From contig NC_091292.1 in assembly GCF_038502225.1 (NCBI RefSeq), positions 48,507,107 through 48,571,106 of the forward strand: a DNA stretch of 64,000 bases. The letters run 5' to 3'. Of this stretch, positions 22,657 through 32,519 are shown piece by piece. The position numbers and the translations under genes are program-made. The first letter of the stretch is position 1; every line of letters begins with the position of its first letter. A model generated the notes under the pieces. It was not told the DNA's origin. It did no database searches and worked only from the letters and a program-made list of their open reading frames with translations. Source of the stretch: Cherax quadricarinatus (lineage: Eukaryota > Arthropoda > Malacostraca > Decapoda > Parastacidae).

Positions 22657-22758
22657 AGTATGCTGCTATGTGTGGTGACGTGAGTATGCTGGTATGTGGT
22701 GATATGAGTATGCTCTTATGTGTGGTGACGTGAGTATGCTGCTATGTGTGGTGACTTG
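22657..22758 (+). repeat. 26-bp minisatellite, four units
   Basis: Four consecutive units starting AGTATGCTGCTATGTGTGG. Three are 26 bp and the second is 24 bp with a few changes. It lies just before the flanking repeat of the Tx1-like element. Confidence 0.9.
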
Positions 22759-22800
22759 CTTCGATAGGGATGGTATCTGCTGAACTTTTTCCTCCCAAAT

Positions 22801-22910
22801 AAATTAGCATCAATCACAATATTTAGCAAGTTACGGTTGGATTAATGCAAGACAGTAGTCATGATTTTTAATATGCCTTATTATACAATTGAGAAATAAT
22901 TATGTAAAAA
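22801..22910 (+). repeat. Left flanking direct repeat of Tx1-like element
   Basis: A 110-bp segment starting AAATTAGCATCAATCACAAT. It recurs at 35791-35885 with one single-base indel, one A/G change near the end and a 16-base segment (from about 22848, CAAGACAGTAGTCATG) present only here. The pair frames the plus-strand Tx1-like LINE exactly, so it may be an unusually long target-site duplication. Confidence 0.8.
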
Positions 22911-23024
22911 TCATTGTCCTCTTCACTTTCCGGCAGAGTGGACCTACTGCGCACACGCTCCTCAGTTGCCTGGCTGCAGTGGCGTGAGGTGGTGCTGTCA
23001 CACCTCTGCTGACAATATAGGAGA

Positions 23025-24260
23025 ATGGCTATTGTCAAAATGGCGGTTAGTCTCAGATGCCAGATTAATACTGTCGGCATAGAGCTTCTTCGAGGAACGA
23101 TTACGCCTAGTTCTGCGCAAGTCTTATTACCCAAGATCATCAGGGAGTCGTACGGCATACAAGATGGAGAATTATATGGCGTTGTATTAAATGGAGCCCA
23201 TAGAATTTTCGTAAAACTGCTTACTGCAACGGTCTATGAAGCGTTGGTCAGCTGGTTTCAGGACATGAGTTGTACCGTCACACCAGCTGTGTGTGTGAGA
23301 ATGATTGATCTTTCACGGCATTATACGTGGATCAAATTACGCAACATTCCCTTTGAGGCGGACGAGGCGGATATCAGGAAAGTGTTCGAGAAGTATTTTG
23401 CCCAGCATGGTATGTGGGTGGCAGGCACCTATGCTGGTCTGCCAGAGGGTACTTTCAAACTCAAAATGACTCTGAGACACCCAATACCATCTTATGTTTA
23501 TCTACAAGAATTCAGGACGCAGGTCATGGTTATGTATCTAGGGCAACGATGTACGTGCCCCCTATGTGGTGAGTATGATCACATAGCAGCAAACTGTGAC
23601 AAGCAGAGACGTGTGCCTGGACCTGTGATGGACGTCGCAGCCCCGGCTTCAAAGGTGGCGGGTGTGGAACAACCATCGGACGGAGGACGTGGTGTTTTGT
23701 GGAGTGAGATAGAGGATCAGGCACACAGGACTAGAGGTGGGTTGGAGTCCCTCCCCCAGTTGCCTGACCCGGTGTCTCCTCCTGTGGATAAGGAGGAGCA
23801 GCAACTACAGGAGGAGGTTATTGCAATTGGGGAGGAATTAGTGGAGGTTTTAAAGACTTTGTCACCGCCTGAGGGGGACATTACATCTGAGTGAGGTGTC
23901 ATTGGAGAGTCGTCGCTTCCAGTATGTTGGGGACGTGATATTTTGGGTAGTGATGGTGTGTTGGAGTCGTCCCTAGAATCAATAAACCATTGTCAGGTGG
24001 AGGTTGAGGTTCTTCGTGAGGCAACACCGGATCAAGATAGTATGTGTAACGTGACTGTCACGAGAAAGAGGGCGGCTACGTCAGATTCTGATGACGTCCT
24101 GATGCCAGTGCGAAGGCCTGGTAAACAGACTGAGGTGGAGGGTGAAGGTAGTGGTGTAGCCGGTGGAAGCCATGATAGGAGGCACCGGAAGAAGGGGGGG
24201 GAAAGAGGGTACTCTGAAGGTGCCAAACATGAATTCAAGCTCTGGAGTTGTAAAGAGTGA
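23025..24260 (+). pseudogene. Tx1-like LINE ORF1 (RNA-binding, CCHC) with one stop
   Basis: ORF1 proteins of this group bind element RNA. The ATG at 23025 opens 289 residues. An RRM-like N-terminal region (residues 10-140) includes IFVKLLTATVYEALV and HYTWIKLRNIPFEADEADI. A CCHC knuckle (CPLCGEYDHIAANC) lies at about residues 178-191, followed by an acidic stretch. A single TGA at 23892-23894 ends this part, but the same frame stays open to 24260 with SDSDDVLMPVRRPGKQ and a basic tail that match the C-terminus of the minus-strand copy. The stop is therefore a lesion, not the true end. Confidence 0.85.
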
Positions 24261-24301
24261 GGAGAGGAGGCAGGGGTGGAAAATTTAAAAGGCCTTAGGT
24301 G

Positions 24302-24335
24302 TATGACTGTAAACGTTAATGGTTTATGTAGCAGT
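24302..24335 (+). pseudogene. Tx1-like LINE ORF2, first exon-like piece before I-clade insertion
   Basis: Starts with ATG at 24302 and encodes MTVNVNGLCSS, the opening strand of an APE-type endonuclease (compare LNVNGLR in the minus copy). The I-clade LINE begins right after. When the LINE and one copy of the 12-bp duplication are left out of consideration, the frame continues without a shift at 30946 with MKREWFRTFLNKS. Confidence 0.9.
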
Positions 24336-25076
24336 CCTCTTCAAGGGGGGCTCCTTGGCGTGGTGAAGAGGCTCTTGGTCTGAGGAATTAGACCTATCGG
24401 TCTTCTTCCTCAGACCGAACCTAATTACCCCCCAATCTCCCCTCCCCTATCCCATCCTCCCCATCCTCCCCTTTTTCCTTTCCTCCTCCTCCTCCCCACT
24501 CCTCCCTTTTGCCCTTCCTCTTTTTGTCCTTTGGGATTTCTCCCACAGGTGCGCTAGTTCCTAGGTAGGAGAAAGGATACAGGGGTCCATCCCATTCCGT
24601 TGAGGTTCTTAGCGGTGGCGTAGTTTGCCGTGGAATCTGGATCGCCAGGGGATGTCCCGATCCCTCTCCGGTATCCCGGAGTAGCTTTGGGTGTCTTTCG
24701 GGCGACGAGTGTATCTCTGGAAGCCACCTTTCGGATTCCGGGGGTGGTGGCCGAAGGAGGTATGCTTTGTGGCGGATATCCGGCCGCCCTCTCTTTTGTC
24801 CACCGAGGTAGCTCGGCAGATGTGAGGTTGCTATCCCGGATTGTTAGTTTACTAGCATGATGGGTAGGGTATGGCACGGGTTCCATGCTGCATCTGCGCT
24901 ACTTGAAGTGCTGAGGTCCTCTTGGGCGCGGAGGGAGATTTCTGGCCCTTTCATTCCTCCTAGGACCTATCCCTCCCCGGTCCCCCCTTTTTTTTTTTAT
25001 TTTTTTTATTTTTATTTTCTTTTCTTCTTTCTTTTTTTTTTTTTCTTAAAAACAAAAAGAAAGAAGTAACCTAACC
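24336..25076 (+). promoter_or_regulatory. 5' leader of I-clade LINE, likely internal promoter
   Basis: A 741-bp leader before the ORF1 ATG. It is GC-rich with many CpG in 24590-24800 and ends in long T runs (24986-25046). Inverted pieces GGTCTGAGG and CCTCAGACC near 24378-24416 could fold as a hairpin. LINEs of this group carry promoters inside the transcribed leader; no specific promoter site could be proven here. Confidence 0.5.
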
Positions 25077-26999
25077 ATGGCAGCCCTAGTCCATGAACCT
25101 GGTACCCCCGGGCCCCTTCTTGATACCGCACCCCGTTCTGACCCCGCCTCGTCATTGGACCACTCTTCAGACATTCCTCATGCCTCTGTACCTATTGCCG
25201 GTGCTGTTTCCTCACCCGCTTCAGGTACTGAGGCCTCGACTGACTCCTTCGATTTATCGGACCTTCGCTCTCCTCTGACTATGCTTCCGGCCTCTCCCTC
25301 TACGGTGCGGCAATTTTCAAATCGCCGACCCATTCCACGTCGGACCAACTCTGGTCCCACGCCTAAACGCCAACGACAATTACCTGCTGATGATACTTCT
25401 CCACCTTCTCGTTCTTCTCAGAAACGATCGACACGTCCTTCACTACCTTTCCACGCTCAGTTTCAGACTGAACAGTGGACTAAATTCTTCACTTTACGAC
25501 CAACTTCCTCTACTGCCTATCTTTCTGACCATAGTATTGGCAAGGCACTCCTACGCCATGTTGGTAAAGATATTTCTTTTCATGCTCTTAAGAGCGGTAC
25601 GCACATTACCGTACAGAATGCTACCCAGGCTCATGAGCTCTCTCGTCTTTCCCATATCGATACTGTTCCTGTCACTCTTGAAAAACATCATTCCCTCAAT
25701 TCTTGTAGTGGTACCGTCATTCTGCCCCATACCATAGTTCAACAAAATTTCCAGACATGTGGCACTGACATTCTAGAACAGCTGGAACTCCAAGATCTCC
25801 CAATCCTCAAGGTAGACACTTATGTTCTTCCTGCCCGTGGGCGGAGACGATACCCTAGCAATGTGGCTCGTTTAACTTTTGACAGCCGAGAACTCCCATC
25901 CTCAGTTTATATAGCAGGACATCGGTTACAAGTTCGAAAGGTGATCCCTACACCACAACAGTGTAGAAATTGCTGGCGATTTGGCCATCCAGCGAAATAT
26001 TGCAGATCTATCGCCGAATGCCCAGTCTGTGGTGCCGATGACCATTCTAATACGTCTTGCAATCGATCTCCCTCTTGCCTTAACTGTCATGAGGCTCACC
26101 CTTCGTACTCTCGCCGTTGTCAGGTCTATTTAAACGAGCGGGAAATCCGTTACCTCAAAGAGTCAGAAGGTCTCCCTTATGCCATGGCAGTTTCTCATCT
26201 CCGCCTCCAAGGGAGACTCCCACGTGTTTCTTATTCCCGTGTTTCAAAACGTCCCCCCACTTCTAGTATCCCATCTTCTACACCCACCTCTGTGGTTACC
26301 TCTCCCATAATCACTCCTGTATCTAATTCTTTTGCTGTCCTCGGCTCAGACGTCCCTACTTCAACGCCTCAGTCTAATCTCGCTTCTTCGAGTTCTCTCT
26401 CACAAGCCTCAGTATCGACGAGACCTCGTACGACACCTCCTCCCAATCGTCCCTCTACTTCTCAAAAGTCAAAAAAAGGTCCGGTAACACCTCCTACCCA
26501 TCTTCCACCTCCTCATTTTACCCTCCCTGTCTCTGTCCCTAGTTCTTCCCCTCTCACTGGCTCAGTTACAAGTGCAGAGGTTCACCCTCCTCCTCGTAAT
26601 GTACCTTCCTCCCCTGTTCCCTCCCAAGTTTCTTCCTCTTCTGCCACCTTCCAGGTTCCTGCCTCTTCTGTCCCCTGCCACGCTTCTCCAGTTCCCTCCA
26701 CCCTTTCGCCCCCCCCTACCTTGGTACAGTCCAATACAGTTCCAATCTTTACTCATCCTCCCCCTACCATTCCCAATATTGTCTCCCATACGACATCTCT
26801 GAATTCCGAAACACTTGAAGCAATCTCTGAATATATTGCAGAGACCAAACCATCAATGGACACTGATCCACCTTCCGCTCTTTCTCTCTCCTCTGCTCCA
26901 TCTGCGCAACTCCTATCTTCACAGCACACCGTTCCTTCTCTGCTTGAACATTTTCCACTGCCTCCGCATGTGGACTTTTCTAACCCTTCTAGTCCGTAG
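25077..26999 (+). CDS. I-clade LINE ORF1, gag-like nucleic-acid-binding protein
   Basis: An intact 640-residue frame. ORF1 would bind element RNA in a ribonucleoprotein with the ORF2 product. The start context CTAACCATGG is favourable. Residues 1-120 are rich in Ser/Pro/Thr. Residues about 140-290 form the folded core (FHALKSGTHITVQNATQAHE; DILEQLELQDLPILKVDTYV). Three cysteine knuckles follow at about 299-352: CRNCWRFGHPAKYC, CPVCGADDHSNTSC and CLNCHEAHPSYSRRC. The remaining 290 residues are a long Pro/Ser/Thr-rich tail. The stop at 26997-26999 lies 44 bases before the ORF2 ATG. Unbroken, unlike most coding sequence in this window. Confidence 0.9.
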   Translation: MAALVHEPGTPGPLLDTAPRSDPASSLDHSSDIPHASVPIAGAVSSPASGTEASTDSFDLSDLRSPLTMLPASPSTVRQFSNRRPIPRRTNSGPTPKRQRQLPADDTSPPSRSSQKRSTRPSLPFHAQFQTEQWTKFFTLRPTSSTAYLSDHSIGKALLRHVGKDISFHALKSGTHITVQNATQAHELSRLSHIDTVPVTLEKHHSLNSCSGTVILPHTIVQQNFQTCGTDILEQLELQDLPILKVDTYVLPARGRRRYPSNVARLTFDSRELPSSVYIAGHRLQVRKVIPTPQQCRNCWRFGHPAKYCRSIAECPVCGADDHSNTSCNRSPSCLNCHEAHPSYSRRCQVYLNEREIRYLKESEGLPYAMAVSHLRLQGRLPRVSYSRVSKRPPTSSIPSSTPTSVVTSPIITPVSNSFAVLGSDVPTSTPQSNLASSSSLSQASVSTRPRTTPPPNRPSTSQKSKKGPVTPPTHLPPPHFTLPVSVPSSSPLTGSVTSAEVHPPPRNVPSSPVPSQVSSSSATFQVPASSVPCHASPVPSTLSPPPTLVQSNTVPIFTHPPPTIPNIVSHTTSLNSETLEAISEYIAETKPSMDTDPPSALSLSSAPSAQLLSSQHTVPSLLEHFPLPPHVDFSNPSSP

Positions 27000-27043
27000 G
27001 AACCCTTACCTGCAGATTTCAAGTATCTTTATCATTGCCAATC

Positions 27044-30000
27044 ATGGCCTATTTACAGTGGAATATACGCGGCCTCAGGGGTAATCTGGGTGAGCTTCAG
27101 ATGTTACTCTCCCAGTTTGCCCCTGTTGGTGTTTGCTTACAGGAACCAAAATTACACTCTGCTGTTATTTCTCACATCACAGGCTATAATTTATTGTATT
27201 CTTCAGATCCTTTTCCTGATGGGACCTTTAATGAAAGTGCCCTTCTTCTCCGCACTGATATTCCGTACCATCAGCTATTTGTTCATACTTCGCTGCATTA
27301 CACAGCAGCCCGTATCCACTTACATAGGTGGTATACGCTCTGTTCTTTATATCTCTCTCCTTCTCGGACATTATCTATTCCGGATTTTGCCTTCCTTGTT
27401 TCGTCATTACCGCCACCGATTCTGTTACTTGGTGATTTTAATGCCCACCATTTCCTCTGGGGGGGGGTCTCACTGTGATTCCCGTGGAATTCAGTTAGAG
27501 GCTTTTCTTGCCACCCACCCCCTCCATGTTTTAAATACAGGTACTCACACCCATTTTGATCCTCGGACTCATACTCTCTCTTGCATCGATCTCTCAGTTT
27601 GCTCTTCCTCTGCCGCATTAGACTTCACTTGGTCTGTTCTCCCGGACTTGCATGACAGTGATCATTTCCCAATCATTCTTACTTCCCCTTCATATTCGCC
27701 ACCTCTTCGCACCCCACGCTGGCAATTTAATCGGGCAAATTGGAACCTTTACTCACACCTAACTGTTTTTAAAGAGGTTCCTTCTTCGTCCTCCATCGAT
27801 GAGCTTTTACACCTCTTCTCGTCCTCCGTTTTCACCGCAGCTTCTCATTCTATACCCCAAACTTCGGGCAGGCATTCTCAGAAATGCGTGCCTTGGTGGT
27901 CTCCTGCTTGTGCTCGTGCAGTATGTTTGAAACGCGCTGCATGGGGCAGGTACCGGTACAATAGAACCACAGAGCGACTCCTTGATTTTAAACAGAAGCG
28001 TGCGATCGCTCGCCGTGTCATCCGTGACGCTAAACGCACTTGCTGGCGAGATTATGTCTCCACCATCACCTCTGCTTCCTCTATGAGTGCAGTCTGGAAA
28101 AAAGTACGAAAACTGAGTGGTAAATATTCTCCTGACCCGGCTCCTGTTCTGCGGGTTGCCGGTGTTGATATAGCAAACCCACTAGATGTTGCCAATGAAA
28201 TTGGCAATCATCTGGTCCGTATTTCTCAGGGACTCCATCTATGCCCCTCATTTCTTTCCTCAAAGTCTGCCAGAGAGTTAGCACCCTTGGACTTTTCTTC
28301 TCTCAGAGAAGAACAGTATAATGTGCCTTTTACACTTCAAGAACTGGAGGCAACACTCTCAGCTTGTCGATCATCGGCAGCTGGGCCCGACGACATTCAT
28401 ATTCGTATGCTACAACATTTACATCAGTCAGCCCTTGCAGTCCTATTACGCCTTTACAATCTTATTTGGTCACAAGGAGTTCTTCCACAGCTGTGGAAAT
28501 CCGCCATTGTTCTCCCTTTCCGCAAACCAGGCACTACAGGACATGAAACCTCCCACTATCGTCCCATTGCTCTTACCAGTGCAGTTTGCAAAGTAATGGA
28601 ACGCCTAGTAAATAGACGTTTAGTGTGGTATTTAGAGACACACAACAGTCTCTCCACTCGTCAATATGGCTTTCGTAAGGGACGTTCTACCATAGACCCC
28701 TTACTACGCTTGGATACGTATGTTCGTAATGCCTTTGCGAATAACCACTCAGTTATTGCCATATTTTTTGACCTTGAGAAGGCATATGACACAACTTGGA
28801 GGTATAATATTTTAGCCCAAGCCCACTCCTTAGGCCTTCGAGGCAATCTACCATCCTTCCTTAAGAACTTTTTAACTGACAGGCATTTCCGTGTTCGGGT
28901 TAATAATGTGCTCTCCCCGGACTTTATCCAAGCTGAAGGTGTCCCCCAGGGATGTGTTCTGAGCACAACACTTTTTCTCCTTGCTATTAATGATTTGGCC
29001 TCTAGTCTTCCATCAAATATTTGGTCATCACTCTATGTTGATGACTTCGCTATTGCCTGTGCAGGCGCTGACTGTCACCTCCTTACAGTTTCTCTCCAAC
29101 ATGCAGTCGACCGTGTTTCCAATTGGGCCACCACACGTGGGTTTAAATTTTCCAGCACTAAAACCCACCAAATCACTTTCACTAGACGCTCTGTCATCTC
29201 CGATCATCCTTTGTACCTCTATGGCTCCCGTATCCCTGAACGTGATACAGTCAAGTTTCTGGGCCTCCTCTTTGATCGTAGGTTATCCTGGAAACCTCAC
29301 ATTACCTCTCTGAAGGCAACTTGTCACAGCCGGCTGAACCTTCTTAAAACCCTTGCTCATCTTTCGTGGGGAGCTGATCGTCGAACCCTCCTTCGCCTAC
29401 ATTCCACCCTTATTTTATCGAAACTTGATTATGGTGACCAGATCTATTCAGCGGCATCTCCTGCTACTCTCTCTAGCCTTAACCCCATTCATCACCAAGG
29501 ATTACGTTTATGCCTTGGTGCTTTCCGCTCTTCCCCTGTCGAGAGCCTCTATGCAGAAGCGAACGTTCCATCCTTATCCGATCGCCGTGATGCCCATTGC
29601 CTGCGCTACTATGTACGCTCTCATGATCTCCGCAATCCTTCCATTTATAGAATGGTCACTGATATTAGTAGACATTATTTGTTCGCCGCCCCTGTTTACT
29701 CCGTCCCTTCTCTCTTCGCCTTCATTCGCTCTTGTCTTCTCTTCAACTACCACCTTTCTATGTACATGTAGCATCTCACTTTTTCCCTACCCCCCTGGGA
29801 AGTTCCAGCTGTTCGAGTCTGTTCTTTCTCCCTCCCTTGCTCGAAAGCCCAACTGTCTACGGTCGCTTCCCGCTCTCTTTTTCTTGACCACTTTCACTCT
29901 CATTCTCATGCCATTGCTGTGTACACAGATGGCTCTAAGTCTTCTGACGGCGTAGGATTCGCAGCAGTGTTTCCGGACAGCGTCGTACAAGGGCATTTAC

Positions 30001-30743
30001 TATCTTCGGCTAGTATTTTTACTGCTGAATTATATGCCATCCTTACAGCACTTATCCGTATTGCATCTATGCCTGTGTCATCATTTGTGGTTGTCTCAGA
30101 CTCCCTTAGTGCTTTACAGGCTATACAAAAATTTGATACACCTCACCCCTTAGTCCTCCGTATCCAACTTTGGCTACGCCGCATCTTTACCAAGCATAAA
30201 GATATTGTTTTTTGTTGGGTCCCTGGTCATGTTGACGTACAGGGCAATGAACAGGCAGACACTGCTGCGCGGTCAGCAGTACATGACCTACCAGTTTCTT
30301 ATAGAGGTATTCCATTTACGGACTATTTTGCTGCAATATCTTCCCACCTTCACACCCGTTGGCAACAACGTTGGTCTACTATGCTCGGCAACAAACTTCA
30401 GTCTATTAAACCGAGTATAGGTTACTGGCCGTCTTTTTATCACCAGTGTCGAGGTTGGGAGACTACTCTCTCCCGTCTTCGCATTGGCCATACTCGTCTT
30501 ACTCATGGATATCTCATGGAGAGGCGTCTTGCTCCTCTCTGTGAGAATTGCCAAGCTCCATTATCAGTCAGCCACATTCTGTTGGACTGCCCACTTTATC
30601 AACGAGCACGCAGAATTTACCTCTGTCGTCGTCTTCGCTCCGCTGCTCTCTCTTTACCTTCCCTTCTCGCTGATGGACCCACCTTTCATCCGGACTCTCT
30701 CATTGACTTTTTGACAACGACTGACTTACTTCACAAATTCTGA
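27044..30743 (+). pseudogene. I-clade LINE ORF2: endonuclease, RT, RNase H
   Basis: It nicks target DNA and reverse-transcribes element RNA there. From the ATG at 27044: MAYLQWNIRGLRGNL, VGVCLQEPKLH (catalytic E), LLGDFNAHHFLWGG and LHDSDHFPIIL (DH) form an APE-type endonuclease. RT: YRPIALTSAVCKVMERLVNR, FFDLEKAYDTTW, EGVPQGCVLSTTLFLLAIND and catalytic YVDD at 29034-29045. RNase H: YTDGSKSSDGVG, FTAELYAIL, VVVSDSLSALQ and GHVDVQGNEQADTAARSA, with all acidic residues present. A Cys/His cluster (CENCQAPLSVSHILLDC) lies near the end. Nine G at 27459-27467, where eight keep frame, shift the reading in the endonuclease. A TAG at 29769-29771 separates RT from RNase H in the same frame. Confidence 0.92.
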
Positions 30744-30945
30744 TACCTTCAGCCCTTTCTACTTCAATCTCTTGCTACCCTCTACCCCCGTACTATCCCC
30801 TGCCCCGCTGTTTTCTGTAACCTGCTGATCATCCCCCCTCCCTTCTGCCATCCAATTCCCTTGCTTCCTTCCCTACCCTGCAGCGCTGTATAGCCCTTGT
30901 GGCTTAGCGCTTCTTTTTTGATTATAATAATAATTATGTAGCAGT

Positions 30946-31898
30946 ATGAAGAGAGAATGGTTTCGTACTTTTCTAAATAAATCTAGGGTGGATGTTGTGT
31001 TCCTTCAGGAGCATAATTTTAAAGAGGGTAGGGTGTTGGAGGTGGTAGGCTTTCGAGTAGTTACCCTGCCATCTCCCCATTTAAAAGGTGGTGTGGGTAT
31101 TTTAATAAGGGAGACGAGCCCATTTGTTTTGCAGAGAAGTGAGGGGGGAGGGAGGGTGTTGCGTGTTGGTGGGTTGTGGATGGGTAAGCATGTCTCCTTT
31201 GTGAGTGCGTATGCGCTGGCAGATAATATACAGGTAAAGAATGAATTTGTGTGTGAGGATCTTGTGTTTTTCTTACGTGCACTGCCAGAGGTGGCAATAG
31301 TTGGTGGGGACTGGAATTGTGTAATCAGGGTGGCTGATGTGGACCCAAAAGGGGCTGGATATATGTCTGTGGCTCTTAAGGAATTGTTAAGGGATGTTAG
31401 GTTACGTGATGCGTTTGGGGGGGCTGTGTGGGAGATGGAACACACGTTCGTTAGGAGTGGATATGCTGCGAGGCTAGATAGAGTGTACCTTTCTCAGGGA
31501 GTGGATGTGAAATCTTTCAGTACTGTTGAGGCTACAATGTCAGATCATAGGGCGGTGGTGGTGGATGTAGGGTGGGGGGGGGGCGCTCGTGGAAATATAC
31601 AGAAGTTATTGGAAACTAAATATAAGTGCGTTAGGTGAAGAGGAGGGGTTGGAGGGGTTTTCAGTCCTATGGAGGGAACTTAGTGTGGAAGAACAGGGGG
31701 TGGACGACATCGTGACATGGTGGGATTGTGTTGTGAAGGAAAGGGTTAGAAAGTTTTATGTGAGGAGGGAAAACGTATTAATACTTTAAAATATGGGCTG
31801 GCAAACTATTAAGAGGATAGGTTAAGAGGTTGCTATGGGCAGGGGGTGGTTGGGAATAATTGTCCTATGGATGAAATAGTTGAAATAAAAGAAAGGTG
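30946..31898 (+). pseudogene. Tx1-like LINE ORF2: endonuclease and linker
   Basis: The frame from 30946 gives VDVVFLQEHNF (catalytic E), GGVGILIRETSPFVL, HVSFVSAYALADN, VAIVGGDWNCVIRV, EHTFVRSGYAARLDRVYLSQ and SDHRAVVVDVGWGG (catalytic DH). A G-run near 31575-31582 shifts the frame. The linker then reads SYWKLNISALGEEEGLEGFS and WWDCVVKERVRKFYVRRE in the next frame. The mini-element interrupts at about 31905 just after IVEIKER. Confidence 0.85.
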
Positions 31899-31904
31899 TG
31901 CAAG

Positions 31905-32519
31905 AAAGATATAAAATACCGACAGTATGAAAATTAAGATACATGTACAACATCTGGATATCTTTATTGTAGACGTTTTGCCATCCAGTGGCTCTATCAA
32001 TACAGATTCTAGGACATAATTAGAAGACTGTAGAACTATATACAAAAGATGAGGTAATCAGTCCCTCAGCCTTGGAGTTAGTGTTCACAGCATCGTGGTG
32101 GAGGAGAATCTGGAGCACAGGCAAGAAGACTGGCGGTTATATAGGCATCAGTGGATAAGGACGTGTAGCAGATGAGGGCATAGTCACTGGTAGGCGGGAT
32201 TCCCCAGTGGAAGTAGGTCCTACCCAAAGGGATGAGTTGTAGCAGCCGTGAAGAAGGTCTTGTAGATGTCCTCTGAACCAAGATTCCATGATGTTGCAGT
32301 GTCTGACAAGTTGTGCAAGAAAGGTATAAAATACCAACAATATGAAAATTAAGACACATGTACAACATCTGGATATCTTTATTGTAGACGTTTTGCCATG
32401 CAGTGGCTTTATCAATACAGATTCTAAGACATAATTAGAAGATTGATGAAGTCACTGGATGGCGAAACGTCTACAATAAAGATATCCAGATGTTGTACAT
32501 GTGTCTTAATTTTCATGAG
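31905..32519 (-). mobile_element. Ribozyme-type mini-element, family B
   Basis: Two direct copies of the terminal unit (about 31896-32035 and 32315-32440) are followed by an inverted copy (32441-32515). This dimer-plus-inverted arrangement resembles Penelope-like termini. Each unit contains a hammerhead-like block. The inverted plus-strand copy is best kept: TTGATGA at 32443-32449, a short stem, then GAAA at 32464-32467 and CGTC. It interrupts the Tx1-like ORF2 linker. No coding sequence; short frames here are chance. Confidence 0.75.

Larger units (their letters stand above)
24336..30933 (+). mobile_element. I-clade LINE, copy B, near full length
   Basis: About 6.6 kb: 5' leader, gag-like ORF1, ORF2 with endonuclease, RT and RNase H, a short 3' leader and a TAA-repeat tail. 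It is flanked by TTATGTAGCAGT at 24324-24335 and 30934-30945, a target-site duplication. Only two lesions were seen in ORF2: one extra G at 27459-27467 and one TAG at 29769-29771. It is much better preserved than copy A and than the Tx1-like element it disrupted, so it is a relatively young insertion. Confidence 0.93.
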
